Under the pieces are notes generated by a model. That model had not been told where the DNA came from. It did not search any database and saw only the letters and a program-made list of their open reading frames with translations. DNA of 41,548 nt, taken from contig NZ_JAIZZK010000033.1 of NCBI RefSeq assembly GCF_020443705.1, positions 1 through 41,548 on the forward strand, written 5' to 3'. Positions 1-8,155 of this stretch are shown in pieces (within the stretch, counting starts at the first letter, position 1; each line of letters begins with the position of its first letter). Both the position numbers and the translations under genes were made by a program. The DNA is from Clostridium algoriphilum. GTDB taxonomy: Bacteria > Bacillota > Clostridia > Clostridiales > Clostridiaceae.

Positions 1-17
1 AATACTTTTTTACTCAT
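1..17 (-). CDS. Possible 5' end of a leftward gene running off the window
   Basis: On the minus strand an ATG at 17-15 opens a frame reading MSKKV before the window ends. A purine-rich stretch (AGAAAGG) lies 8-14 bases upstream and could be a ribosome binding site. Only five codons are visible, so neither identity nor reality can be established. The interest is mainly in the long leader with a terminator in front of it. Confidence 0.25.
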
Positions 18-55
18 AATGCTCACAACCTTTCTAATTTAATTGTACAAAAAAA

Positions 56-99
56 GATCCCATATGAATAGACTTTTTTAGTGTCTATCATATAGGATC
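56..99 (-). terminator. Intrinsic terminator-like hairpin, possibly an attenuator
   Basis: An inverted repeat pairs 56-73 with 83-99 (arm GATCCCATATGAATAGAC, one bulge), with a 9-base loop. On the minus strand it is followed by seven T residues, the classic intrinsic terminator layout. It lies about 40 bases upstream of a possible minus-strand start codon. No minus-strand gene is seen upstream for it to end, so it may act inside a leader. A T-rich run on the plus side makes bidirectional use possible. Confidence 0.55.
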
Positions 100-270
100 C
101 ATTTTATTAATTAGATATGGTTTTTAATAATGTTTTAGATTTTTATCAGCTACTAAGTCTTCTGTGACATATATATTATGCTTTCCCGAACAATAATATT
201 ATTATAGTGCCGTAGACTACAGTCTTTAAAATTATTGTTATATGTTATAAGTGATAGTATGAAAATGGAT

Positions 271-300
271 ATAATATAAAAAAATGAAAATATATTACAA
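271..300 (-). promoter_or_regulatory. Candidate leftward sigma-A promoter
   Basis: On the minus strand TTGTAA (300-295) and TATTAT (276-271) are separated by 18 bp. If used, it gives a leader of roughly 245 nt before the ATG at 17, containing the hairpin at 56-99. In DNA this AT-rich such matches arise easily by chance, so the call is weak. Confidence 0.3.
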
Positions 301-304
301 AAAA

Positions 305-332
305 AGAAGGATTATCATATTTGGTATCGAAT
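305..332 (+). promoter_or_regulatory. Sigma-H-type promoter of the spoIIA operon
   Basis: AGAAGGATTAT (305-315) fits the sigma-H -35 pattern RnAGGAWWW, and ATCGAAT (326-332) fits the -10 RnnGAAT at the expected spacing. It lies about 75 bases before spoIIAA. The spoIIA operon of Bacillus subtilis is known to be read by sigma-H with Spo0A~P. TATCGAA (325-331) overlaps the -10 and resembles a degenerate Spo0A box (TGTCGAA), but that part is speculative. Confidence 0.65.
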
Positions 333-404
333 ATAGAACAAGGGTACATTATTTAGACATATTGAAAAAAATATTTAAATACCAAATGATTTGGGGGGAA
401 GATA

Positions 405-740
405 ATGCATTTAAATTTTGATAATATCGAAGATAAATTAATTGTTTACATGTCTGGAGAACTAGACCATCATAGTGCTGAAGAAGTTAGGAATATCATA
501 GATGATAGACTTGAGCGAGATAGTTATAACAAATTAATTATGGATTTTTGCGATGTAACATTTATGGACAGCTCAGGTATTGGCGTAGTCATTGGGAGGT
601 ATAAAAAGTTGCATATGAGAAATGGTAAAGTATGTGTAACTAATATTAAATCTTCAGTAAAAAGAGTATTTGAACTATCAGGAATGTTTAAGATTATTAT
701 GTTATATGATGACGTTGAACAAGCTGTAAACAACATTTAG
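405..740 (+). CDS. spoIIAA: Anti-sigma F factor antagonist SpoIIAA
   Basis: STAS-domain protein of 111 aa, the usual family length. It releases sigma-F from the anti-sigma factor SpoIIAB in the forespore. SpoIIAB phosphorylates it on a serine and SpoIIE dephosphorylates it. The conserved loop reads FMDSSGIG at residues 53-60; Ser57 corresponds to the phosphorylated Ser58 of B. subtilis. The start ATG is preceded by GGGGGGAAG at 393-401. It is the first gene of a three-gene operon, 13 bases ahead of spoIIAB, and the order AA-AB-sigF confirms the assignment. A sigma-H-like promoter lies upstream. Confidence 0.97.
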   Translation: MHLNFDNIEDKLIVYMSGELDHHSAEEVRNIIDDRLERDSYNKLIMDFCDVTFMDSSGIGVVIGRYKKLHMRNGKVCVTNIKSSVKRVFELSGMFKIIMLYDDVEQAVNNI

Positions 741-753
741 TGGGGGGATTAGT

Positions 754-1182
754 ATGTGTTACAATAAAATTAAAATAGAATTTTTAAGTAAATCGCAAAA
801 TGAAAGTTTTGCAAGAGTAGCAGTAGCAGCATTTGCTTCACAATTAGATCCTACAATTGATGAAATTACCGATGTTAAAACAGCGGTATCAGAAGCAGTT
901 ACTAATGCAATTATTCATGGATATGAAAGCGAAGAGGATATGATCACTATTGAAGCCACTATTAATGGAACTGAGTTAACAGTGATAGTTAATGATGTAG
1001 GAAAAGGAATTGATAATTTAGAGCTTGCTATGCAACCATTATACACTTCCCGTCCAGACCTCGAGAGGTCTGGAATGGGATTTACCGTAATGGAAACTTT
1101 TATGGACAGCTTAGAAGTAAAGTCTGATAAAGGTAGGGGAACAAGTATAATAATGAAAAAAATATTTAATCCTTTAAGTTAG
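754..1182 (+). CDS. spoIIAB: Anti-sigma F factor / serine kinase SpoIIAB
   Basis: GHKL-fold protein kinase of 142 aa that binds sigma-F and phosphorylates SpoIIAA with ATP. The N box reads [12 protein letters not shown] (46-57) with Glu47 and Asn51, equivalent to the catalytic Glu46 and Mg-binding Asn50 of B. subtilis. The G1 box is NDVGKGI (80-86) and the G2/ATP lid is ERSGMGF (104-110). All ATP-site residues are present, so it should be active. GGGGGGATT precedes the ATG. It sits between spoIIAA and sigF with gaps of 13 and 10 bases, so the three are probably co-transcribed. Confidence 0.97.
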   Translation: MCYNKIKIEFLSKSQNESFARVAVAAFASQLDPTIDEITDVKTAVSEAVTNAIIHGYESEEDMITIEATINGTELTVIVNDVGKGIDNLELAMQPLYTSRPDLERSGMGFTVMETFMDSLEVKSDKGRGTSIIMKKIFNPLS

Positions 1183-1192
1183 GTGGAATATT

Positions 1193-1945
1193 ATGGATCA
1201 GAAAATTATAAGAAAAAGTAATTATAGTTATGAAGATAATATGCAACTTATTCAGATGGCTAGAAATGGAGAACCTGGTGCACTAGATACTTTAGTAGAA
1301 ATGAATCTACCATTAGTTGCTTCTATAAGCAAGAAGTTTCTTAATAGAGGATATGAGTATGATGATATCTTTCAAATTGGTTGTATTGGTCTAGTGAAAG
1401 CAATCAATAATTTTGATACTAAATATAATGTAAAATTTTCTACATATGCCGTGCCTATGATAATGGGGGAAATCAAAAGATTTCTTAGGGATGATGGAAT
1501 TATAAAAGTAAGTAGAAGTGTTAAAAATACAGCAAGGCAGTTACATTATGATAAAGATACCTTAACCAAGCAACTTGGTCGCGATCCTACAATAGACGAA
1601 TTATCGGTTTTTTGTAAGATAGAAAAAGAAGATATAGTATATGCATTAGAGTCTGCTAGCAATATGCTGTATTTATTTGATACAATACACCAAGATGATG
1701 GCGCACCAGTTCTGTTAATAGATAAATTAAGTGAAAAATATGAAGAGGACAATCAAGTCTTAGATAAAATTGCACTTAAAGAAGCACTTAGAAAACTTGA
1801 TGCTAAATCAAGGCAGATAATAATGCTTAGATATTTCAAAGACAATACACAAATTCAAGTGGCAAAAATGATGGGAATTAGTCAAGTTCAGGTATCGAGA
1901 ATAGAAAAGAAAGTTCTGAAAATTATGAAGGAAAAGTTGACCTAG
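1193..1945 (+). CDS. sigF: RNA polymerase sporulation sigma factor sigma-F (SpoIIAC)
   Basis: Sigma-70 family factor of 250 aa that directs early forespore transcription. Region 2 spans about residues 40-110 and contains YDDIFQIGCIGLVKAINNFD, KFSTYAVPMIMGEIKRFLRD and the DDG that ends the core-binding/-10 segment. Region 3 lies near 115-170. Region 4 near 195-250 ends in a helix-turn-helix, VAKMMGISQVQVSRIEKKVL. It is the last gene of the spoIIA operon, with the RBS AGGTGG, and is followed by a strong terminator. Its partners SpoIIAA and SpoIIAB are encoded immediately upstream, which separates it from sigma-G and sigma-E paralogues. Confidence 0.97.
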   Translation: MDQKIIRKSNYSYEDNMQLIQMARNGEPGALDTLVEMNLPLVASISKKFLNRGYEYDDIFQIGCIGLVKAINNFDTKYNVKFSTYAVPMIMGEIKRFLRDDGIIKVSRSVKNTARQLHYDKDTLTKQLGRDPTIDELSVFCKIEKEDIVYALESASNMLYLFDTIHQDDGAPVLLIDKLSEKYEEDNQVLDKIALKEALRKLDAKSRQIIMLRYFKDNTQIQVAKMMGISQVQVSRIEKKVLKIMKEKLT

Positions 1946-1957
1946 CAATCTATTAAT

Positions 1958-2029
1958 AAGATGAATTATAGACAAATAATTTCAAGTTTAATCTTGAAGT
2001 TTTTATCTATAGTTACATCTTATTTTTTT
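1958..2029 (+). terminator. Terminator of the spoIIA operon
   Basis: A long imperfect hairpin runs from AAGATG at 1958 to CATCTT at 2021, with TTTCAAG/CTTGAAG flanking the loop, followed by a T run (TATTTTTTT). It lies just after the sigF stop codon and separates spoIIA from spoVA. Confidence 0.75.
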
Positions 2030-2065
2030 GACTAAAAATCATATTTTTGCAAATACTAAACAAAT

Positions 2066-2093
2066 GAATAAGTGTATTCTATTTTCATAATGA
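2066..2093 (+). promoter_or_regulatory. Candidate forespore (sigma-G/F) promoter of spoVA
   Basis: GAATA (2066-2070) and CATAATGA (2086-2093) are separated by 15 bases. This is close to the sigma-G/sigma-F patterns GHATR and CATWHTA. The spoVA operon of B. subtilis is known to be sigma-G dependent. The site lies about 50 bases before the spoVAC start. Confidence 0.5.
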
Positions 2094-2141
2094 AATAATT
2101 AATGACTAGTAGGACTAAATAAAATAACGAGGAGGATATTT

Positions 2142-2594
2142 ATGAAGGTGGAAGAAAAAACAATAAGAAAAAAATTTGATAAACTAAATTCTGATAATAT
2201 CCCAAAGCCTAATTTACTGTTACATTGTTTTAATGCTTTCTGGGTTGGCGGGTTAATATGCGTCATTGGACAATTTATCAATGATATTTTCGCTAAAATT
2301 GGTGTTCCCAAAGATCAGCTAGGTACATATGTTTCTATTATTATGGTGTTCCTTGGAGCTGTACTCACTGGAATAGGTGTTTATGATAAGCTAGGTGATT
2401 TTGCAGGGGCAGGTTCTGTTGTGCCAATTACTGGTTTTGCAAATTCAATTGTTTCGCCAGCTATGGAATTTAAAAAAGAGGGCTTTGTATTTGGTGTAGC
2501 AGCAAAAATGTTTACTATTGCAGGTCCTGTTTTGGTATATGGGATCGGTTCATCAGTAATTGTAGGAATTTTATATTATTTTTTAAGGTGGTGA
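2142..2594 (+). CDS. spoVAC: Stage V sporulation protein SpoVAC
   Basis: Integral membrane protein of 150 aa, part of the SpoVA channel that moves dipicolinic acid into the forespore and out again at germination. In B. subtilis SpoVAC acts as a mechanosensitive channel subunit. A short charged N-terminus is followed by hydrophobic segments near residues 28-47, 57-75, 83-100 and 118-147, and the family-typical stretch LGDFAGAGSVVPITGFANSI. An AGGAGG ribosome site precedes the ATG. It opens a C-D-E cluster and resembles the downstream spoVAE product, as expected for this paired family. Confidence 0.95.
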   Translation: MKVEEKTIRKKFDKLNSDNIPKPNLLLHCFNAFWVGGLICVIGQFINDIFAKIGVPKDQLGTYVSIIMVFLGAVLTGIGVYDKLGDFAGAGSVVPITGFANSIVSPAMEFKKEGFVFGVAAKMFTIAGPVLVYGIGSSVIVGILYYFLRW

Positions 2595-2600
2595 TGCAAA

Positions 2601-3617
2601 ATGGGTAGAAGAATTGGACTTCAAACAGTAGAAATTGAAAGTAAACCTAGAATTATTGGTACCTACAATATAGTTGGCCCTAAGGAGGGACAGGGACCAT
2701 TAAAAGAGTATTTTGATGAAATTATAGAAGATGATCTTAATGGAACTGAAAGCTTTGAAAAGGCTGAAACTAGTCTTTTATATACGGCTATATCAGAGAG
2801 TATAAAAAAAGCAAAATTAAAAGAAGCTGATATAAATTATCTACTAGCAGGTGATTTATTAAATCAGCTATCATCTTCATGTTTTGCAGCTAGAGATTTA
2901 GATATACCTTTTATAGGTCTTTATGGAGCCTGTTCAACTATGGCAGAGTCTTTAAGCGTTGGGTCAATGATTATGGAAGGTGGACTTGCTAGTTATGTTG
3001 TTGCTGCTACTTCATCACATTTTTCATCAGCTGAGAGGCAATTTAGATTACCACTCGAAATGGGAAGTCAGAGAGCACCAACGACGCAATGGACAGTTAC
3101 AGGTGCAGGATCAATGGTATTGGGAAGAAAAGGAAATTTTCCGTATGTCACACATGTTACAACTGGAAAGGTCAAAGATTACGGAATAGTTGATGTAAAT
3201 AATATGGGAGTTGCTATGGCACCAGCAGCTGTAGACACTATTAAACAACATTTTATGGATACGGGTAGAAAACCATCGGATTATGATATTATTGCTACTG
3301 GAGATTTAGGCATCATAGGAAGAGAATTTACAGAAAAACTACTGCTTGAATATAAGTACGATATGAAAGGTCATTATATTGACTGTGGTGAGAAAATTTT
3401 TGATGCAGAGAAACAAGGAACAAATTCAGGTGGTAGTGGTTGTGGGTGTTCGGCGGTTGTTGCGACAGGGTATTTACTTAAAAATATGTTAAGAGGTAAG
3501 TTTAAAAGGATACTGTTAGTTTCTACGGGAGCACTTCTAAGTTCTACTTCATCGTTGCAAGGCGAAACGATACCAGGAATTGCTCATGCTGTTTCAATAG
3601 AGTTTGGGGGTGAATAG
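2601..3617 (+). CDS. spoVAD: Stage V sporulation protein SpoVAD
   Basis: Thiolase-fold protein of 338 aa that binds dipicolinic acid at the inner spore membrane, a known property of SpoVAD. Family landmarks are the N-terminal MGRRIGLQTVEIESKPRI, GLYGACSTMAESL near residue 112, GSQRAPTTQWTVTGAGSMVL near 153-172, and a Gly/Cys-rich GTNSGGSGCGCSAVV near 273-287. The start lies 6 bases after the spoVAC stop behind AAGGTGGTGAT. The stop abuts the spoVAE start, indicating translational coupling. Length is normal for the family and all blocks are intact. Confidence 0.96.
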   Translation: MGRRIGLQTVEIESKPRIIGTYNIVGPKEGQGPLKEYFDEIIEDDLNGTESFEKAETSLLYTAISESIKKAKLKEADINYLLAGDLLNQLSSSCFAARDLDIPFIGLYGACSTMAESLSVGSMIMEGGLASYVVAATSSHFSSAERQFRLPLEMGSQRAPTTQWTVTGAGSMVLGRKGNFPYVTHVTTGKVKDYGIVDVNNMGVAMAPAAVDTIKQHFMDTGRKPSDYDIIATGDLGIIGREFTEKLLLEYKYDMKGHYIDCGEKIFDAEKQGTNSGGSGCGCSAVVATGYLLKNMLRGKFKRILLVSTGALLSSTSSLQGETIPGIAHAVSIEFGGE

Positions 3618-3977
3618 ATGAATAATTACATTATGGCTTTTATAGTTGGAGGGATAATTTGTGTAATAGGTCAAATACTTATGGACACTACTAAACTAAC
3701 TCCAGCTAGAATACTAGTTGTATTTGTAACTGGTGGAGTAATACTCGGCGCATTAAATTTATATGATGTGGTAATAAAATATGGAAAAGCAGGTGGAACT
3801 ATACCGCTACCTGGTTTTGGATATAGTTTAGCTAAAAGTGTAATGAAGGAAGTGGATGAATTTGGTCTAATAGGAGCATTTACAGGAGGGATAAAGGGTA
3901 CTGCGGGAGGTATTACGGCTGCAATTTTCTTTGGGTATATTATGGCATTAATATTTAATCCTAAAACTAAGGAATAA
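3618..3977 (+). CDS. spoVAE: Stage V sporulation protein SpoVAE (SpoVAEB type)
   Basis: Small membrane protein of 119 aa with four hydrophobic segments. It shares blocks with SpoVAC (GGIICVIGQ near residue 12 and TIPLPGFGYSLAKSV near 60-75). It completes the minimal C-D-E set of the dipicolinate channel; no spoVAA, spoVAB or spoVAF is present here. The ATG directly follows the spoVAD stop, so it is probably translated by coupling. A strong hairpin terminator follows. Confidence 0.95.
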   Translation: MNNYIMAFIVGGIICVIGQILMDTTKLTPARILVVFVTGGVILGALNLYDVVIKYGKAGGTIPLPGFGYSLAKSVMKEVDEFGLIGAFTGGIKGTAGGITAAIFFGYIMALIFNPKTKE

Positions 3978-3979
3978 AT

Positions 3980-4020
3980 AAAAAGCTACTATTAAATTTT
4001 ATATTTAATAGTAGCTTTTT
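3980..4020. terminator. Bidirectional terminator between spoVAE and the PBP gene
   Basis: A nearly perfect hairpin pairs AAAAAGCTACTATTAAA with TTTAATAGTAGCTTTTT around a short AT loop. A-rich and T-rich flanks on the two sides serve both the rightward spoVA operon and the leftward PBP gene. Confidence 0.85.
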
Positions 4021-4041
4021 ATTTATTAAGTAGTAAAATAA

Positions 4042-6495
4042 TTATTTTTTTGTATCAGGTTTAATCTTATCTATTTTATTAGTTCCAGCTTTAGGAGTGG
4101 TTGGAGTAGTAACAGGAGGAGTAGTGGGTGTTGTAACTTTTGGAGTAGCTGGAGGAACAACTGGAGGAACAACTGGTGGAACAACTGGTGGAATAACTGG
4201 TGGAATTGTAATAGCCTTTGAAAAAGAATCAACAGCTGTTGGTAATACAAAAGCTGAATCTTGTAAAAATACATTAGGTATGTAATTTCTCTTTATAAAG
4301 ACCTTTGATTCAATTATTCCAGGTGGTGTTAATTTTGATGGCAAAACATATTCGCCATTTGGGTCCTTAACTACTTTAGCAGTAACGTGTATGCTGTCAA
4401 GAGTTGTCGGTTGAGTTCCATCAATAAATAGTTCCGAGTATACTCTATTGCCTCTTGGGTCTGCATAAGTTAAATCAGTGGGTATATCACCTGAATCCTT
4501 TGATACAGAATATGGTGATATACCAGAGGGCATTTGTACATCCTTCACAGGTAGAGAGGCATGAGCTTTTTTCATGATTTTTCCCCATATGGATGCAGCA
4601 TCGTTACTACCCAGTTGTTGTATTTTAACTCCTTTATCAGTTCCAATCCAAATAGCTGAAGAGTAATATGGCGTTAAACCAACGAACCATAAGTTTTTTG
4701 AATCAGATGAAGTCCCCGTTTTACCTCTAACAGGCATGTCGCTAAATACAGCATTTGTTCCAGTACCGCCCTTGCTCACAGGACCTTGCAACAAATCATA
4801 CATGATATAAGCACTCTGAGGAGACAAAACAGGTTTTGTTTCAGATTTTGTTTCAAGCAATACTTTTCCAGTTCTATCAACCACTTTAGTGTACAACCTT
4901 GAAGTAGTGCGAGACCCATTATTACCAAAAACACCATATGCATCCGCCATAGTAAGAGGATTAGTTCCGGTATAATCACCACCATCTAGTTGACCAAGAG
5001 ACATAGCAGCTAAACTAGTGGTGTCAGAGTTATCTAGTTGTAATCCAAACTTCTCTCCATATGAAACGCCGGTCTTAAGCCCAATCATATTTTCAATTTT
5101 TACTGCGGCTACGTTAACAGAATATTTTAAACAATCTCTTAGAGTTAAATATCCCCTATATATATCAGGTGAGTTTTTAGGGTTATATCCAATGCTTGCA
5201 GGTACAGGTGAATCTTCTATAACTGTAGAGGCCGTAGCTATCTTTGAATCAATAGCTGGACTATACACGGTTAAAGGCTTAATACTTGATCCTGGAGCCT
5301 TTAAGTAGTCAAGAGACGCGGCTCTGTTATAAGAACCGACAATCTTGGTGGTAGTTCCGCCTATAATAGTTTTAACTTCACCTGTATGGTAATCCATGAT
5401 AACAGATGCAGCTTGAAGTTCGGGGTTGGTATTTCTGTTGGATTCCACTTCAGCATCAATTATTTTTTGTGATGCCTCTTGCATATTTTTATCCATGGTT
5501 GTATAAATTTTTACTCCGTCGTACATAAGCATTGAGTAGGCCTCTTTTTCGCTAATATTATACTGTTTCATTAAATCCTTAGCAACCTGAAGAATTACAG
5601 GTTTAGAGAAAGATTCATAATTCATCTTGGTCTTCTTGTCAGGAAACTTAAATGTTAACGGTTCAGCCATAGCTGAATCAAATTCTACTTTGCTAATTTT
5701 ATTATACTTATACATATTATCAAGAACAGCATTAGTTCTATTAGAATCAAAAGCTTTGCTGGCTTTAAATGCTTTAGAAGCCATGTTATAAGAAACACTA
5801 GGATTTTGAGCAGCACTTGCAATAAATGCATATTGTTTTAAGGTCAAATCTTGTATAGGCTTGTTAAAATATTGTTGTGAAGCCGCTTCTATACCATGAG
5901 CATTTCCTCCTAGAAAAATAGTGTTCATGTAAGTGCCTAAAATTTGAGATTTGGTCAAAACTTTTTCAATTTGGAGAGATAAAGACATTTCTTGAACTTT
6001 TCTCTTTAAAGAAGTTCTGTTTTCCATAGAATCTTCTAAAAATACTCTATATTTTACCAATTGTTGAGTTATAGTTGAGGCTCCTTGTAGACTTTGACCA
6101 CCGCCTAACACTTTAATTTTTACATCATTAAGTATGGCACCTGCTAATCTTTTAAAATCAACACCTGGATGGGTCTCAAATCTAGTATCTTCAATACTTA
6201 TAAATGCATCTTGTAGTTTAATTGGAACTTTACTTATATCTACATTAGTCCTTCTCTCTGAGCCCACATATTCATCCATAACATTTCCTGAATTATCTAA
6301 TAATGTGGTGATCTCATCCAATTTTAGAAATTGATTAATATCTAAAATTGGAGCTGTCTTAATCATTGCGAGGATTACACCTCCTATAGCTACACTAGCT
6401 ATTAAACCTATAATTAGAATAGCGAAAACAATGCTTTTAAAAACATGCTTTCCAGTTCTTTTTTTCTTTTTATGAGTAGTTTCTTCGTTTCCCAT
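4042..6495 (-). CDS. Class A penicillin-binding protein (glycosyltransferase/transpeptidase)
   Basis: Bifunctional peptidoglycan synthase of 817 aa. A cytoplasmic Lys-rich tail is followed by one membrane anchor (about 19-46). The GT51 glycosyltransferase domain shows FISIEDTRFETHPG with catalytic Glu102, GASTITQQL (138-146) and RKVQEMSLSLQIEK (165-178). The transpeptidase domain has SSIK with nucleophile Ser403, SVN (459-461) and KTG (592-594), so both active sites look intact. The tail after about residue 760 is Pro/Val/Thr rich with PPVV repeats and a basic end. It is transcribed leftward alone, with GGAGG before the ATG. It corresponds to PonA/PBP1-type enzymes; I avoid a specific symbol because clostridia often have several. 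Confidence 0.93.
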   Translation of the reverse strand: MGNEETTHKKKKRTGKHVFKSIVFAILIIGLIASVAIGGVILAMIKTAPILDINQFLKLDEITTLLDNSGNVMDEYVGSERRTNVDISKVPIKLQDAFISIEDTRFETHPGVDFKRLAGAILNDVKIKVLGGGQSLQGASTITQQLVKYRVFLEDSMENRTSLKRKVQEMSLSLQIEKVLTKSQILGTYMNTIFLGGNAHGIEAASQQYFNKPIQDLTLKQYAFIASAAQNPSVSYNMASKAFKASKAFDSNRTNAVLDNMYKYNKISKVEFDSAMAEPLTFKFPDKKTKMNYESFSKPVILQVAKDLMKQYNISEKEAYSMLMYDGVKIYTTMDKNMQEASQKIIDAEVESNRNTNPELQAASVIMDYHTGEVKTIIGGTTTKIVGSYNRAASLDYLKAPGSSIKPLTVYSPAIDSKIATASTVIEDSPVPASIGYNPKNSPDIYRGYLTLRDCLKYSVNVAAVKIENMIGLKTGVSYGEKFGLQLDNSDTTSLAAMSLGQLDGGDYTGTNPLTMADAYGVFGNNGSRTTSRLYTKVVDRTGKVLLETKSETKPVLSPQSAYIMYDLLQGPVSKGGTGTNAVFSDMPVRGKTGTSSDSKNLWFVGLTPYYSSAIWIGTDKGVKIQQLGSNDAASIWGKIMKKAHASLPVKDVQMPSGISPYSVSKDSGDIPTDLTYADPRGNRVYSELFIDGTQPTTLDSIHVTAKVVKDPNGEYVLPSKLTPPGIIESKVFIKRNYIPNVFLQDSAFVLPTAVDSFSKAITIPPVIPPVVPPVVPPVVPPATPKVTTPTTPPVTTPTTPKAGTNKIDKIKPDTKK
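4151..4206. repeat. 12-bp tandem repeat coding the PBP Pro-rich tail
   Basis: Four copies of a 12-bp unit (GGWGGAACAACT, the last with one change) plus a partial copy encode PPVV/IPPV repeats near the C-terminus of the PBP. Repeat number is likely to vary between strains. Confidence 0.8.
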
Positions 6496-6709
6496 TATGT
6501 ATCCTCCTTGTTTCTATGGATCAAATAACAAATATTGATTGTTAATCATTTCCCAGAAATTTACGCTGTTTAACTATAATTAGCTTTTAATATTATACCA
6601 TATAAATAGGGTATATTTTATATGTAATTTTATACAAAATATTGAGTTTTGCTATCAAATCTAAATTCTTTACATTGAAGCAGTAACATATAATAACATA
6701 TAGCCTTAA

Positions 6710-7405
6710 ATGGAGGTGATAAATATTAAAAAAAATACTAAATATAAAATTAATATCAAAACTAGATTATTAATAATTATAACCATAATAACGATATTTT
6801 TTACAATATTAACGTATATGTTTGATAGAAATGCAATGCCTATGGTAATGGCAGTGGCAGATGCAGAGATGAGATCAAAAGCTACAGAAATAGTTAATAG
6901 ATCAATTATTAATGAGTATTCAAAGCAATTTAATTACGATGAGGTTATAAAAGTAGAAAAAGATTCCCAGGGAAATATTGTAATGCTAAAAGCCGATACA
7001 CTCAAAATGAATAAAATAGCTTGTGATGTTGCATTAGAATCGCAAAAGGAACTAGTGAAATTGGGGGATGTGGGTATTAAGGTTCCAATTGGGTACATAA
7101 CAAGAAATAACATTCTATCTTATTATGGACCATGTATAACCATAAAAATGCAACCTATAGGACAAGTAGAAACAAAATATTCCTCTGAGTTTGAAAGTGC
7201 AGGTATGAATCAAACGAGGCATAAGATTTATGTAAAAGTAAAAACCACGGTTAGAGTAATGATTCCTACAAAAAACAATGATATTGAGGTAGATAATGAA
7301 GTGCCAATTGCTGAAACTATTATAGTGGGGGAAATACCTAATACAGCAGTTCAATTAGATTTAAAGGATACAGGGGCTAAATTAGGTAATAAAATTAGTA
7401 AATAA
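6710..7405 (+). CDS. yunB: Sporulation protein YunB
   Basis: Protein of up to 231 aa with one N-terminal transmembrane segment (about 18-37). A YunB-type body follows: DRNAMPMVMAVADAEMRSKA, a basic/hydrophobic core with GYITRNNILSYYGPCITI, and a C-terminal VPIAETIIVGEIPN motif. B. subtilis YunB is a mother-cell (sigma-E) sporulation protein of undefined biochemistry. Start choice is unusual: the ATG at 6710 has no ribosome site, and a perfect GGAGGTGAT begins inside that codon. By spacing the natural start would be ATT at 6725, in the same frame. CATATAAT (6687-6694) resembles a sigma-E -10 but no good -35 is seen. Confidence 0.85.
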   Translation: MEVINIKKNTKYKINIKTRLLIIITIITIFFTILTYMFDRNAMPMVMAVADAEMRSKATEIVNRSIINEYSKQFNYDEVIKVEKDSQGNIVMLKADTLKMNKIACDVALESQKELVKLGDVGIKVPIGYITRNNILSYYGPCITIKMQPIGQVETKYSSEFESAGMNQTRHKIYVKVKTTVRVMIPTKNNDIEVDNEVPIAETIIVGEIPNTAVQLDLKDTGAKLGNKISK

Positions 7406-7416
7406 TACAAGTAAAA

Positions 7417-7444
7417 AAATAAAGTGCGCTATAACGTACTTTAT
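7417..7444 (-). terminator. Terminator for hpt (leftward)
   Basis: AATAAAGTGCG pairs with CGTACTTTATT around a short loop. On the minus strand a T-rich run (TTTATTTTTTTAC) follows, so it fits the leftward hpt transcript and may also end yunB. Confidence 0.6.
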
Positions 7445-7508
7445 TCTCAATGATAAATATATGTACTTTATTACTACTTTTTGCGCGAATTTTGTGGTAG
7501 TAAGATTA

Positions 7509-8033
7509 CTAATCTTCCCAATTAAATACGTAAGGTATATTTCTATAGTAGTCACCGTAATTCAATCCATATCCAACTACAAAAACATTGGGAATTTCAA
7601 AACAACAATAATCAGGTATTAGGTCAACTTTTCTCCTATCAACTTTATCAAGAAGAACGCAAGATTTAACACTAGCAGCGCCTAAAGAAATAACACGTGA
7701 TATGATAAAATCCATAGTTATCCCAGTATCAACAATATCATCTACTATTAATACGTCGAATCCAGAAATGTTGTCAGGAATGTCATTTACAACATTAACT
7801 GATCCTCTTGATTGTAGTTCATCACCATAGCTTGAGGTTGTCATAAAGCCTATTTTTGTAGGCAAGGTGATTTGCCGTACAAGGTCCGCAGTATAAATAA
7901 AGCTACCTCTCAATAATGAAAGAACATATAATTTTTTACCAATATAATCATTTGAAATTTCAATACCGAGTTGCTTTATCCTATCATCAATTTGCTCTTT
8001 AGATATAAGAATATTTCTTTTTTTATTATCCAA
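7509..8033 (-). CDS. hpt: Hypoxanthine phosphoribosyltransferase
   Basis: Type I phosphoribosyltransferase of about 174 aa for purine salvage (hypoxanthine or guanine plus PRPP to IMP or GMP). The PRPP loop reads VLIVDDIVDTGIT, the early PPi-loop block is LYVLSLLRGSFIY, and the C-terminal block is VGYGLNYGDYYRNIPYV. That block usually has GLDY; the Asp that helps bind magnesium is Asn here. An upstream in-frame ATG at 8048 lies inside the ribosome site GGAGGG. A TTG at 8033, 8 bases after GGAGG, is the better start, giving MDNKKRNILISKE. A leftward sigma-A promoter is visible upstream and hflX is divergent. Confidence 0.9.
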   Translation of the reverse strand: MDNKKRNILISKEQIDDRIKQLGIEISNDYIGKKLYVLSLLRGSFIYTADLVRQITLPTKIGFMTTSSYGDELQSRGSVNVVNDIPDNISGFDVLIVDDIVDTGITMDFIISRVISLGAASVKSCVLLDKVDRRKVDLIPDYCCFEIPNVFVVGYGLNYGDYYRNIPYVFNWED

Positions 8034-8074
8034 TGTTAATCCCTCCATCTATATATATTTACAATGACGCTACA

Positions 8075-8103
8075 ATGGTATAAAATTATATGAATGTTGT
8101 CAA
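8075..8103 (-). promoter_or_regulatory. Sigma-A promoter of hpt
   Basis: On the minus strand TTGACA (8103-8098) and TACCAT (8080-8075) are separated by 17 bp, about 45 bases before the TTG start. Confidence 0.55.
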
Positions 8104-8155
8104 GTATAAGAATAAGAAAACTTGTTAAAATATTAATAGAATGGAGTGATTCATA

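Noticed and set aside
100-270. Possible purine, preQ1 or T-box element on the minus strand before the edge gene
   Set aside because: None of the conserved core sequences I know could be matched; only the terminator hairpin is supported.
4097-4285. Open frame of 62 codons antisense to the PBP tail, rich in Gly, Val and Thr
   Set aside because: It only mirrors the 12-bp repeats coding the Pro/Val-rich PBP tail and has no ribosome site.
6590-6640. Leftward TATAAT as the PBP promoter
   Set aside because: The -10 looks good, but no -35 at an acceptable distance was found, so it was not listed.
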